Shown: one piece after another, positions 1 through 8,927 of the stretch
How the letters are laid out: every line of letters begins with the position of its first letter
Numbering within the stretch: the stretch's first letter is position 1
Assembly: GCA_021777845.1 (NCBI GenBank)
Contig: JAJYDB010000016.1
Location: 1-34,632 of the forward strand
Direction of reading: 5' to 3'
Length of the DNA: 34,632 nt
From: Planctomycetota bacterium
Lineage (GTDB): Bacteria; Planctomycetota; Planctomycetia; Isosphaerales; Isosphaeraceae
Made by a program: the position numbers and the translations under genes
The notes under the pieces: model-generated
Database searches by the model: none
Seen by the model: only the letters and a program-made list of their open reading frames with translations
Told to the model about the DNA's origin: nothing

Positions 1-873
<873 letters not shown>

Positions 874-1151
874 ACCCCGATCCGCTGCCGCGGATCCGGT
901 GGACCAAGACGCTTCCGATTCCTGTTTTGACTCGCGACGGGCATGCCCGCCGCAGACTCGAAATGATCCCCGCGCTCTTTTGAACGAGACGCGAGCCTTT
1001 GTTTGCCCATGTTGCTCTTTTTAGCTTGACCGCGTGTCGACGCTTCGGCGTCGTCCCACCCTCGAAACACCGTCGCGCACGGTCGTTCGGATCCGTCCGA
1101 ACGACCCGCGCGACGCGGCGTACGGAGGTCTTAACCAACCCCCGCACGCGT
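874..1151 (+). other. 23S-5S internal transcribed spacer, no tRNA
   Basis: This spacer of about 278 bases separates the two rRNA genes. I looked for cloverleaf-like segments with a T-loop (GGTTCRANTCC) and found none. It holds a short inverted repeat around 925-945 (GACGGGCATGCCCG) and T-rich stretches near 995-1025, which could be rRNA processing elements. No open reading frame here looks coding. Confidence 0.7.
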
Positions 1152-1261
1152 TTCCGGCGACCATACCGGCGGGGTCACACCCGTTCCCATTCCGAACACG
1201 GCCGTTAAGCCCGTCGGGCCCATGATAGTGCCTTTGGCGCGAAAGTCGGTCATCGCCGGAA
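1152..1261 (+). rRNA. rrf: 5S ribosomal RNA
   Basis: The conserved 5S core CCCGTTCCCATTCCGAACACGG is present near 1190-1202 in its normal place. The two ends pair as helix I: TTCCGGCGA at 1152-1160 with TCGCCGGAA at 1253-1261. The length of about 110 nt is normal. It follows the 23S gene on the same strand and is followed at once by a strong terminator, so it is the last gene of the rRNA operon. Confidence 0.95.
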
Positions 1262-1272
1262 TTTTACACCAG

Positions 1273-1313
1273 CCGCATTCGTCTCCTCAACGAGACGAGT
1301 GCGGTTTTTTTTT
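1273..1313 (+). terminator. Rho-independent terminator of the rRNA operon
   Basis: A 13-bp stem (CCGCATTCGTCTC, 1273-1285, with GAGACGAGTGCGG, 1292-1304; one G-T wobble) closes a 6-nt loop and runs straight into nine T residues (1305-1313). It lies 12 bases after the 5S gene. Confidence 0.93.
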
Positions 1314-1349
1314 GCGCGCCCAGCCCGTGCTTTTGATTGGGCACAGTGC

Positions 1350-2117
1350 ACAGGGAGTTTGAATTTTTGAAGACATCCACGGTCGCGACCATGTCGCCTT
1401 TCGGCGAGAAGTCCCGCAGGAATCGATCTCGGAGCAATGAGATGGGTCGTCGCGTTTTGGCATCCCAGATCATCACTTTGAAGAGGTGGTCAGGCCCGAA
1501 CACTCGCAGAGACGGAAAAATTCGATGCGCGGTTCTTAGGAACTGTAACCAGCGAGTTAGACGAGGGGGATAATTCGCCTAAGTCGCAACCCATCGACCG
1601 TCCGGCAAGAGTAGAAGTTTCCCTCGGCGGATAATCGCCCGCATGTCCAGTGACGGCTACGACGAGACCAGTCGCGTGGGACGGCCATAATTCCAGCTAA
1701 CGCCGTCGTCGAGCAATGACATATCCACCGCTCGGGTCGAACCCAAAACCTCCCACTGTCTCATTCGGACCGACCGCCCCCTCATAACCCACAAATCGTT
1801 CTCTTTCTCAAGGTTCCGTAGAGTCACGTCAGGGCTGTCGGGTTGCCAATACGCAACGGTTTGAGCCTTGCGAGAAAGAGCGTACCCTGGGTATCGAACC
1901 GCCGCCGGTGGGATCAAGTACGCTTGAGCCGAGTTCACCCTGCTGTTTCCCAAATCTCAACCAATGTGTCGTCTCGAGGGTACTTTGGAGTGCATGCGAT
2001 CAGCCTCGATCCGACTTTGGAGTAGCGGAATCCCCTCGATCCATCGCCCACAACGGTCAGGCTCGATCCATGCCGGCGGGTCTCTAAATTCCAGATGACA
2101 ATCGTATGCGGCGGATC
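1350..2117 (-). pseudogene. Decayed WD40-repeat protein gene, multiple frames
   Basis: Three leftward segments in different frames each look like WD40 blades. Segment 1 (2117 down to 1935, stop at 1935-1937) reads HTIVIWNLETRR and later DDTLVEIWETAG. Segment 2 (about 1953 to 1657) has YALSRKAQTVAYW and DVTLRNLEKEND. Segment 3 (about 1503 to 1350) has FKVMIWDAKTRRP and FSPKGDMVATVD. Each shows the blade ending (V-x-[IL]-W/N-[DN]-[AL]) and the next blade's FSPKG-like start. Stops and frame changes separate the segments, no start codon or N-terminal region precedes the first, and the gene runs into nothing on its 3' side. I infer a relic of a WD40 protein, such as the common planctomycete kinase- or cytochrome-linked beta-propellers. 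Exact ends are uncertain. Confidence 0.7.
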
Positions 2118-2155
2118 GGGATCCGACGCGGAATTAATTCGCTGAGTTCGAGGGA

Positions 2156-3148
2156 TTAGGAACCACTCGCGGCGCGGAGAACGGTTTCGAGCGCAACCAT
2201 TTGTGCCTGACCGTCTTCAGCCGGGTCAACAAGACGGCCGTGGTTTTCGATGGCGTCGCAGAAGGAGTCGACCATTGCGGCGTATTGGTCACGACTGTCG
2301 AAGCTGATTTGTTCGCTCTGCGATTCGCGTCGAATTATCGCAAAGGGTTTTGCCGGCGGCAGATAAGCGTCGGGAACCTCGATCGTGCCACTCGCGCCGA
2401 CGAGCTCGTAAGCACATCGAAAAGGCTGGTCGAAAGCACAGTCGAAAGTTGCCAGCACGCCGTCGGGAAACGCAAGAGCCGCGGTTAGGCCAAGATCGAC
2501 GCCTGTTGGCCCGAATCGGCCGACAGCTTCAATCCGGATTGGCTCGGCACCAGCGAAGAATCGAGCTGTATTCAGGCCATAACATCCAACGTCCCAGAGA
2601 GATCCGCCGCCGCGAGCGGGATCGAGTCGCCAGTCGTTCAGGTCGATTGTGAATGAGAACGAGGAGCGGATCAGTCGCAACTCGCCGATCGCGCCCGATC
2701 GCACCAGGCGACGAACCGCCATCGAGCGCGCTTGGTGCCGCCACATGAAGGCTTCCATGAGAACGACACCGCGCGCTCGGCAATACTCAACCATGTGATT
2801 TGCTTCTTGGGAGTCGAGTGCAAGCGGCTTTTCGCAGAGAATGTGCTTGCCTGCCGCGGCGGCCGCCTCGACCCAAGGGCGGTGAAGTTCATTTGGGAGA
2901 GGGATGTAAACAGCGTCAATCGTTGGGCTTGCGATAAGCTCTTCGTAGCTTGAACACGTGGCGGGGATTTGGAACTCGCTTGCCCAAGCTTGGACGTTCG
3001 CGAGGTTCCGACCAGCGATGGTATCGAGGGTGGCATGGTGAGAGCCCCGAATTCCGGGGATTAAGCCTCGGCGGGCGATCCGCGCGCAGCCGAGGATGCC
3101 AAACCTTATGCGTCGACGCCCGAGAGTCTCAAGGTTATCGGCCGACAT
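2156..3148 (-). CDS. Gfo/Idh/MocA family oxidoreductase
   Basis: This 330-residue protein is a predicted cytoplasmic NAD(P)-dependent sugar or polyol dehydrogenase. The N-terminal Rossmann fold starts at residue 15 (RFGILGCARIA, a GxxGxxxIA-type nucleotide loop). The family EKP motif is CEKPLALD (Glu106-Lys107-Pro108). The substrate domain carries GGGSLWDVGCY at about 180-190, the segment that usually ends with the catalytic residues; here it reads CYGLN, as in dihydrodiol dehydrogenase or xylose dehydrogenase-like members, rather than the inositol dehydrogenase GxH form. The length is typical for the family. The ATG is preceded by AGGAGG ten bases upstream, so the start is well supported. 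It stands alone, divergent from the hydrolase gene at 3447. Substrate cannot be told from sequence. Confidence 0.93.
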   Translation of the reverse strand: MSADNLETLGRRRIRFGILGCARIARRGLIPGIRGSHHATLDTIAGRNLANVQAWASEFQIPATCSSYEELIASPTIDAVYIPLPNELHRPWVEAAAAAGKHILCEKPLALDSQEANHMVEYCRARGVVLMEAFMWRHQARSMAVRRLVRSGAIGELRLIRSSFSFTIDLNDWRLDPARGGGSLWDVGCYGLNTARFFAGAEPIRIEAVGRFGPTGVDLGLTAALAFPDGVLATFDCAFDQPFRCAYELVGASGTIEVPDAYLPPAKPFAIIRRESQSEQISFDSRDQYAAMVDSFCDAIENHGRLVDPAEDGQAQMVALETVLRAASGS

Positions 3149-3446
3149 GATCGCGCAACCTCCTGGTCAAAAGCATTCAAAAGCAAGCCCGCAACCGGGG
3201 GACTATTTGCCTTGCCGCGTCTTTCGCGTTCAGCTTCGCTCAAAGCGAGTCAAAAGCCAAGTCACGAGGTTGAGTTATAAACGGACCCAGCTGACCCTAA
3301 TCAGGGCCTAGGCTCGCATTCCCAGGTAGAGGCAAAGCGGCTATGATCGCCTAGCGGGCGTTGGCCACGGAAGGCCCTCGTCACGGTTCGCGGTCTCAGT
3401 TGGCCTCAACGCCGCGGCCGGACTCGATCGGGAAGGATACCGAGCC
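3149..3446. other. Divergent intergenic region, no gene seen
   Basis: This region of 298 bases lies between the leftward oxidoreductase and the rightward hydrolase. It must hold both promoters. An AT-rich TATAAA at about 3274 is a possible -10 for the rightward gene, but I see no convincing -35. A small CCCTAATCAGGG hairpin lies near 3295-3306. No tRNA or coding frame is supported. Confidence 0.5.
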
Positions 3447-4670
3447 TTGACTCAGGCTTTTCGCCCTCGCGGAACTCACATCATCGCCCGACTGATCGCA
3501 TTTTCGGCGTTTGCCCTCTGCGGTTGCGCCTCGATGCGGATGAACGCGCCGTCGATCGACCTGCGTCCATGCACAGACGGTTTTGCCTACACCGACGACG
3601 GCTGGCGGCTTGGCATTCGGCACTATCGTCCCGAGCACCCAGACCCGCGCAAGTTGCCGGTCGTGCTCTGCCACGGGCTAGGGCTCAACGGCACTTTTTG
3701 GACGATCACCGACGCGCATCTACCCAGTCAGCTAGTCGCGCACGGTTACGAAGTCTTCGTTCCGGACCTGCGCGGTTCGGGTTCGAGCCGTCGCGTGGGA
3801 CGAATCGGCCAGGTAAACGAGATCATCCGCCAAACGCCGTTGCTGGCGATCAAAGAAGCCGAATGGACCGTCGACGACCTCGCAATGTACGACGTTCCGG
3901 CGATTCTCGATTATGTCCAGGCTGCTACCGGCCGCGACCGTGTGAACTGGGTTGGACACAGCTTAGGTGGAATGCTCATGTTCGCGCACCTCGAGCGCAC
4001 GGCTCATCCTGAACGCATCGCGACCTTCGTCGGGATGGGGAGCACAATCGCGCAAGCTGAAGTGCCGCAAAGGGATATGTTGCGAGCAAACCACGCTTTG
4101 CGGACGCTTTGCCGGCTGGTGAGTACGAGTAGAATGGCGAGGCCGATGTCCGTTGCCCGGCCGCCGGGTTTAGGTCGCGTCGACGCGTTCTATTACACTT
4201 CAACAAACGTCGACCGCCGGACCATCTCGCGGTTTTACGGGTATGTGCTCGAGGATCTCAGCAAGGGAGCGCTCAAGCAGCTCGATCCTTACCTGGCGCG
4301 CGGCCATTTTCTCTCAGCCGACGGTACGATTGACTACGTCCACGAATCGAAAGGTCTCACCACGCCGACGCTGCTGATCGCGGGCGAAGCCGACATTATG
4401 TCTGATATCCCTTCCACCATAATAACTTACGAAGGGATTGGCAGCCCCGACAAGACGCTCATGCGGTTCGGCAAGCGCGAGGGACAGATTGACGACTACG
4501 GGCATTGCGACCTGGTCTGGAGCCGTCATGCGCCGCACGAGATTTTTCCGCCGCTGATTGATTGGCTCGATCGTCGGCAGCCGGGGGTACTTGCGTTGCC
4601 GCAACATCCTCCGCAGGTGGTGCCGTCGCCGCAATTGCCTTCCTCACAAAGCGTTGCTTCGCCAACATGA
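3447..4670 (+). CDS. Exported alpha/beta-hydrolase, probable lipoprotein
   Basis: This 407-residue protein is a predicted esterase or lipase of the alpha/beta-hydrolase fold. Residues 1-30 form a signal peptide ending in ALCGCAS, a slightly unusual lipobox (Cys at -2), so lipid anchoring is likely but not certain. The oxyanion segment is VVLCHGLGLNGTFW. The nucleophile elbow GHSLGG places the catalytic serine at residue 172. The acid is probably the Asp in LIAGEADIMSD and the histidine is in DDYGHCDLVW, so a full triad is visible. The C-terminal ~25 residues are proline/serine/glutamine-rich and look disordered. The start is TTG with GGAAGG ten bases upstream; no better start precedes the signal peptide. 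It is monocistronic, facing a convergent Nudix gene. Substrate is unknown. Confidence 0.88.
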   Translation: MTQAFRPRGTHIIARLIAFSAFALCGCASMRMNAPSIDLRPCTDGFAYTDDGWRLGIRHYRPEHPDPRKLPVVLCHGLGLNGTFWTITDAHLPSQLVAHGYEVFVPDLRGSGSSRRVGRIGQVNEIIRQTPLLAIKEAEWTVDDLAMYDVPAILDYVQAATGRDRVNWVGHSLGGMLMFAHLERTAHPERIATFVGMGSTIAQAEVPQRDMLRANHALRTLCRLVSTSRMARPMSVARPPGLGRVDAFYYTSTNVDRRTISRFYGYVLEDLSKGALKQLDPYLARGHFLSADGTIDYVHESKGLTTPTLLIAGEADIMSDIPSTIITYEGIGSPDKTLMRFGKREGQIDDYGHCDLVWSRHAPHEIFPPLIDWLDRRQPGVLALPQHPPQVVPSPQLPSSQSVASPT

Positions 4671-4728
4671 CATCCGACCGGCGTCTTCTGCCGCCGACAA
4701 TCCCACACGCGGGATAAATTGCGGACGC

Positions 4729-5439
4729 TCAATTTTGTCCCGCATGCGGGATCAAGGTGGTGCAGAGCGCGTCGAGGCAAATTTGCGACCAGGTCTCGAG
4801 GTCGTCGCGAATCGCCGCGAGGTCGTCGAGATTTAAAAAGCCGGTTTCGACGAGTCCATCCTCGCGCGCGACGACGTTGGGGGTTTCAAGTCGAAAGAGG
4901 TGGACGATTCCTAGGTGAACGCGTCCGACTGGGGTAGCGTCGTCGTTTATAAGTCCAAAACGCGAAATCATACCTGGAGATCGGATTTCGACTTCTTCTT
5001 CGAGTTCGCGACGAACTGCGGTTTCGTAGGCATCGAGCGTGGAAAGTCCGGGACCTTGGGCGTCGGCCTCATCGACGTGGCCACCAACGCCGATGGAACG
5101 TTTGCGACGCAAACGGACCTCGCCGGAGCCGTCGCCGCGTCGGTAGCAAAAAACCTGGTCTCCAGATCGAAAAACGACATAAGGAATGATCTGCTTGTAA
5201 CTTGGGTCGTCTTCGACAATGCTGCGGGGTCGAAATGAGACGAGTTCGGGGACGAGCAGGGCTTCGACGTAGCGGTCGGCGTCGGGGGAGAAGCCTTGGA
5301 AACGTCCGAGTTGGTCGAAAGCCGCAGATGGGACGACGAGGACGCGTTCGTCTTTGGGGTTAGAGGGAGCATTGTTCACGCGGGACCTTTGACTTTCGCG
5401 GGTTTTTTCGGCGGGTTGTCCTGCGGATGCGTTAGGCAT
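4729..5439 (-). CDS. Nudix-family phosphohydrolase with enlarged Nudix box
   Basis: The protein is a predicted Nudix hydrolase acting on a nucleoside-diphosphate-linked compound. The order is: a segment with VVPSAAFDQLGRFQGF, then SYKQIIPYVVF and YRRGDGSGEVRL, then the Nudix box. The box begins SIGVGGHVD and ends AVRRELEEEVEI. The catalytic REL-EEE half is intact, but the first Gly and the REL are about ten residues further apart than in the classical G-x5-E-x7-RELxEE pattern. This combination matches what I recall of the predicted MutT-type phosphoesterase group COG4112. The start is uncertain: I chose ATG at 5439 (236 aa); the frame is open to an ATG at 5529 (266 aa), which would overlap yraN by 23 bases. 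Neither has a clear ribosome-binding site. It lies just downstream of yraN, probably co-transcribed. Confidence 0.85.
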   Translation of the reverse strand: MPNASAGQPAEKTRESQRSRVNNAPSNPKDERVLVVPSAAFDQLGRFQGFSPDADRYVEALLVPELVSFRPRSIVEDDPSYKQIIPYVVFRSGDQVFCYRRGDGSGEVRLRRKRSIGVGGHVDEADAQGPGLSTLDAYETAVRRELEEEVEIRSPGMISRFGLINDDATPVGRVHLGIVHLFRLETPNVVAREDGLVETGFLNLDDLAAIRDDLETWSQICLDALCTTLIPHAGQN

Positions 5440-5506
5440 GCCGCTCGGGGTGCTCACCTTGAGCACCTGGACGCACTCTACCAGGTTGGGGAGGGGGGCG
5501 CCACAA

Positions 5507-5893
5507 TTAGTCGTAGGCTTCGAAGGCATTGCGATAGTGTTTAATGTCAGGCGGCTGATTATCGTCAGGCCAAGTGATTGCGATCACGTCGAAGCGCCCT
5601 GGGTGATTCTGGAGACGGTGTTTGTGAGCGAAACGGCGGGCGGCCCTTGTCAACCTGCGTTGTTTTTCAAGGGTGACAGCCTCGGCGGGGCAACCGCGGC
5701 GTCGCGTTTTCACTTCGACGTACACGAGGGTGCGGTCGTCGACGGCGATCAGGTCGATCTCGCCGTGACGAACGCGCACACCCCTGGCCAGAATTCGCCA
5801 ACCGAGTTTTTTGAGGTAACGCGCAGCGGCCAACTCGCCGCGGTCCCCGAGGCAGCGGTTCCAGAACGCGCGCAAGCGTCGCATCGGGTCCAT
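5507..5893 (-). CDS. yraN: YraN family (UPF0102) nuclease-like protein
   Basis: This 128-residue protein has the compact restriction-endonuclease-like fold of YraN. The core motif HGEIDLIAVD followed by VYVEVKTRRR gives the PD-(D/E)xK signature (Asp in EIDLI, then E-x-K). The N-terminal GDRGELAAARYLKKLGW and the C-terminal FDVIAITW are also typical, and the length is normal. Bacterial genomes often carry yraN near rnhB or rRNA maturation genes; here it lies between a small lipoprotein and a Nudix gene. The precise cellular role of the family is not established; a nuclease role in DNA processing is inferred from the fold. The start is the first ATG (5893), with a second ATG three codons on; no ribosome-binding site decides between them. 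Confidence 0.94.
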   Translation of the reverse strand: MDPMRRLRAFWNRCLGDRGELAAARYLKKLGWRILARGVRVRHGEIDLIAVDDRTLVYVEVKTRRRGCPAEAVTLEKQRRLTRAARRFAHKHRLQNHPGRFDVIAITWPDDNQPPDIKHYRNAFEAYD

Positions 5894-5965
5894 GTTGGAA
5901 TGCCGTAATCGGTTGTTGCGAGAGCCTTTACAGGATCACTGCAACTGTAGGTCATTTCCCCCGGG

Positions 5966-6229
5966 TCATTTTATGCCGAGGTCGTTTTCGATCTCGCGAC
6001 CCTCGCTGCTCATCGCTCCCGAGAGGCGGCTGTTCTTGAAGAAGCCCTTTGGAGCAACCGAGCCCACGTTTTTGTCGGCGTCGTCCGCCGAATCCGCGGA
6101 TGACGCGTCGACCTGATCGCGGGGCCGCAGTCCGTGTCGCGTCGACTCGCAGCCGAGCAGCCCGGGAGTGATCAGCACCGCGGCGAACACAACGCGCAAC
6201 AGTTTACGCGGTAACGAGATCGATTTCAT
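5966..6229 (-). CDS. Small lipoprotein of unknown function
   Basis: This 87-residue protein starts MKSISLPRKLLRVVFAAV and has a clear lipobox, GLLGC, so it should be cut and lipid-anchored at that cysteine. The frame is open further upstream, but GGAGGAG seven bases before the ATG at 6229 fixes this start. The middle is rich in Ser, Ala and Asp (DASSADSADDADKN). The last part, FFKNSRLSGAMSSEGREIE, ending NDLGIK, resembles, as far as I recall, the tail of other short planctomycete lipoproteins, so it is probably the conserved part. It lies 72 bases upstream of yraN on the same strand and may share its transcript. I do not recognise a function. Confidence 0.8.
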   Translation of the reverse strand: MKSISLPRKLLRVVFAAVLITPGLLGCESTRHGLRPRDQVDASSADSADDADKNVGSVAPKGFFKNSRLSGAMSSEGREIENDLGIK

Positions 6230-6409
6230 CGCGACTCCTCCGTGAACCCGCGTTTCGGTGGATGATCGGGGCCAAGAATAGGCCCTATACGATATGAGTC
6301 CGCGCCCTTCTGGAGCTGACGCAATCCAACGCGACCTGGATTGTGCCGCAAACATGTTCGGAGGTCCAGACCTGTTCGGAGACGGTGCCGGAGGTGCCGC
6401 GCAAGGGGG

Positions 6410-7303
6410 TCAGTCTTTCTTCACAAAGCGTTTCATAAGCGTGACTTCATTGCCTTTCTCGTTGTATCGGAATTCGTCGACGAGGCCCTTGGCGAGCATG
6501 ATGCCGAAGCCGCCTTCGCGGAGGCCGAGGTCGTTGCGGAGTTCGAGGTGCCCGATGGGATCTTCATCTGAGGCGGCGTGTGGGATATCGCCGGGGTTAA
6601 AGCCGGGTCCTTGGTCGCTGATGATCAGAACGACCTTGTCGGGGTCGATCCGGTAGGTGATGCGGAGCACGAGGTCGGCGTTCTTGCGGTGTCCCCACTC
6701 GATGGCGTTGCTGCCCATTTCCATCACAACTTGTTTCAAGTCTTTGATTTGGCGCTCCGTAAGCGGCGTATGGGCATAGAGGTCGGCGAGCATATCGTTG
6801 GCTTGTTGCAGGTGAGTGCTTTCGCTGCGGATGTCGAAATTGATCTCGCCGGTGGTGCCGTGGGTTTCGCGTTCGATGCGCCATTTGACTGCCTCGTCGA
6901 CGACGTCGAAGAGTTGCGCAGGTGTGAAGGGTTTGGTGAGGTAGCCGTTGGCGCCGACGCGCACGCCGGCGGCGCGGTGGCTGGCGTCGCTGAGCGCCGT
7001 GACCATGATGACAGGGATGAGGTTGGTGTCGCGGTTGCGTTTAAGTTGGTCGCAAACCGCAAACCCGTCGAGGTCCGGGAGCATGAGGTCGAGGAGTACG
7101 AGATCGGGCGCGTGCTCGTGGACGGCCGGTATGACCTGTCGGCCTGAGTAGAGCTGAATCGGCGTAAAGTCGCGCGCTTTGACGAGGCTAGCCAGGATAT
7201 CGTTGGCATCGCGCTCATCATCAACAATTAAAACGGTGCGCGGCATGGGCACGAACTCGACAGAGGGCGAGGTCGGATTCGGGTCGACAACATCGGGCGG
7301 CAT
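6410..7303 (-). CDS. Response regulator fused to RsbW-like HATPase
   Basis: This protein of about 297 residues joins a receiver domain to a GHKL ATPase. The receiver (about 20-140) has the acid pair in IVDDERD, the phospho-acceptor Asp72 in LVLLDLMLPD, and Lys124 in LTKPF. A linker leads to an anti-sigma/serine kinase-type ATPase (about 180-297). Its N-box is EMGSNAIEWGH, the G1 loop SDQGPGFNPG and the G2 segment EGGFGIMLAKGLVDE. There is no phospho-acceptor His domain, so I expect phosphorylation of the receiver to control an RsbW-like kinase or anti-sigma activity, as in partner-switching systems; no STAS partner is visible nearby. Start is uncertain: ATG at 7303 was chosen; TTG at 7330 and ATG at 7246 are possible, none with a ribosome-binding site. 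It is divergent from the exbB-like gene. Confidence 0.9.
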   Translation of the reverse strand: MPPDVVDPNPTSPSVEFVPMPRTVLIVDDERDANDILASLVKARDFTPIQLYSGRQVIPAVHEHAPDLVLLDLMLPDLDGFAVCDQLKRNRDTNLIPVIMVTALSDASHRAAGVRVGANGYLTKPFTPAQLFDVVDEAVKWRIERETHGTTGEINFDIRSESTHLQQANDMLADLYAHTPLTERQIKDLKQVVMEMGSNAIEWGHRKNADLVLRITYRIDPDKVVLIISDQGPGFNPGDIPHAASDEDPIGHLELRNDLGLREGGFGIMLAKGLVDEFRYNEKGNEVTLMKRFVKKD

Positions 7304-7527
7304 TGTCGCGCGCCGGGTGGCGGCCGGCAAGGTATCGCGTGCAGGTCACATCCCCGCGCCCTTGCCGGCATGCGCATGCCCAAGGCACAATAAATATACC
7401 GTACAAAGGCGGTTTCGGGACGGGGTCGTGTCCGTTCGGGCACGCGAAGCCGGCGCGAATCGCGTTCTTGACCGCTGCGAGCGGGGGTTTTCTCGCCTGG
7501 ATTCGTATCTTTTCGGGACCATTCGGC

Positions 7528-8235
7528 ATGGAAATCACGAGAATCATTGACACGTTTGGTTATGTGATCTACTTTGCGCTGGCGATGCTGGCGGTTTGGG
7601 GCGTATACAACGCGATCATGCTGTATCGGAATCTCGGGAAGAAATCGCTGGCGGACCCCGCGCCGTTGTTGAAGCAGATGGGCGACATGCTGAAGGCGGG
7701 CAAAACCGAAGCAGCGGTCGCGGCGTGTCAGAACCCTCCCTATTGGCATACCGCGCTCGCGCAGTTGATGGCGGTGGCGCTGCGGAACCGCGAAAAAGGG
7801 CTGGCGAAAGTCAAATTGCTGCTGGTGATGGAATTCCACACTCAGGTGATTGCGGGGATGGAAAATCGATTGGCGTCGATTTCGACGATTGTGCGGATGG
7901 GGCCCTTGCTTGGGCTTTTGGGGACGGTGGCGAGCATGATCGGTGCGTTCGGGCGCATCGGCGGTTCGGAGAAGGTGAATCCAACCGACCTTGCGCGCGA
8001 CATTTCGCTGGCGTTGTGGGCGACCGGCTCGGGGTTGTTGATTGCGACGCCGATGATGATCGCGGGCAACGATATCCACGCGAAATTGCGTCATTTGCGC
8101 GACAACACTGAGCGTCAGTTACAGGACTTTCTGGAGATACTCGAGCAAATTGAGGTGTCGGCAGCCGCATCGCGTCCAGCGGCGCAGACACCGCGCGCAG
8201 GTTCGGGGCATGTTCGAGCTTTGCTGCCGCGCTGA
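7528..8235 (+). CDS. MotA/TolQ/ExbB proton channel family protein
   Basis: This 235-residue inner-membrane protein is a predicted subunit of a proton-driven ExbB-ExbD type motor. Transmembrane helix 1 is at about residues 9-30 (FGYVIYFALAMLAVWGVY). After a cytoplasmic stretch, the family core RMGPLLGLLGTVASMIGAF forms helix 2, and LALWATGSGLLIATPMMIAG forms helix 3. The C-terminal ~50 residues are a cytoplasmic tail with a helical part and a basic, proline-containing end. The frame is open back to 7303, but the upstream part is not membrane-like and overlaps the divergent regulator, so I used the ATG at 7528; a ribosome-binding site is weak. It is followed by an exbD gene 200 bases later and then a second exbD-like fusion. 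Confidence 0.92.
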   Translation: MEITRIIDTFGYVIYFALAMLAVWGVYNAIMLYRNLGKKSLADPAPLLKQMGDMLKAGKTEAAVAACQNPPYWHTALAQLMAVALRNREKGLAKVKLLLVMEFHTQVIAGMENRLASISTIVRMGPLLGLLGTVASMIGAFGRIGGSEKVNPTDLARDISLALWATGSGLLIATPMMIAGNDIHAKLRHLRDNTERQLQDFLEILEQIEVSAAASRPAAQTPRAGSGHVRALLPR

Positions 8236-8435
8236 GACAAACGCGTTCGCTTGCGTCGATTTGGCGGTTCCTAACGACTTTGAGAAGCGTTGTCGCAATC
8301 GGACTCGTCGCGATCGACGATACAAGACGAACGAGGGCCGGTGTTTAGCCTGAAAACTGGACGCAGTCGATCCGTTGTGATTTCGGCTCGGGTCGACGTC
8401 GCGAATTTCCAAAAGAGCCGCGGACGCGAATCGCC

Positions 8436-8861
8436 ATGTTGTTGAGACGCCAGTTCAACGAAGAGCGTGACGAGCACATCGACATGACGCCGATGGTCGA
8501 CGTTGTGTTTCAGCTCATGACTTTCATGCTGTTTTCGGTGCAGATGGCGCGGACCGACGATATTAAAGTGCCCGAGGCGAAGCACGGCGTGGGCGTGGAG
8601 GAGACGGTCGCAACGATCATCAACGTGCTGCGACCGAGCGCCGCGGGGGCGGAGCCTGTCATCAAGCTCGAGAAGGGCGACCGCGTGACGCTCGAGGAAG
8701 CGAAAAAGGTGATCGCCGCGGGGGTTGCCAAGGGAAAACGCAAGGTCGTCTTGGAAGCAGACGGCGACGTTCCACACGGCGAAGTGCTTAAAATCGCCGC
8801 GGCGGCCGCTGAAGTCGAGGGAGTAACAGTGCATATCGGCGTCCAAGAGCCGTCCAAATAG
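8436..8861 (+). CDS. ExbD/TolR family transport protein
   Basis: This 141-residue protein has one transmembrane helix near the N-terminus and a periplasmic domain. The key motif is HIDMTPMVDVVFQLMTF, with Asp22 in the position of the proton-carrying Asp25 of E. coli ExbD. The periplasmic part (about 45-141) has the usual fold, including LEEAKKVIAAGVAKG and KVVLEADGDVPHGEVLKI, which matches the TolR/ExbD alpha-beta domain. Length is normal. It should assemble with the ExbB-like protein encoded 200 bases upstream. The spacer 8236-8435 has no gene that I can see. Confidence 0.94.
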   Translation: MLLRRQFNEERDEHIDMTPMVDVVFQLMTFMLFSVQMARTDDIKVPEAKHGVGVEETVATIINVLRPSAAGAEPVIKLEKGDRVTLEEAKKVIAAGVAKGKRKVVLEADGDVPHGEVLKIAAAAAEVEGVTVHIGVQEPSK

Positions 8862-8927
8862 CGGTGGAACACCGCGACGAGTCTTTAATACGCTCCGATC
8901 GATCGCATTCGCGAGAGGAACGAATCG

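Noticed and set aside
4700-4755. Palindromes CCCACACGCGGG and CCCGCATGCGGG as a bidirectional terminator
   Set aside because: The stems are short, no T tract follows, and the second lies inside the last codons of the Nudix gene.
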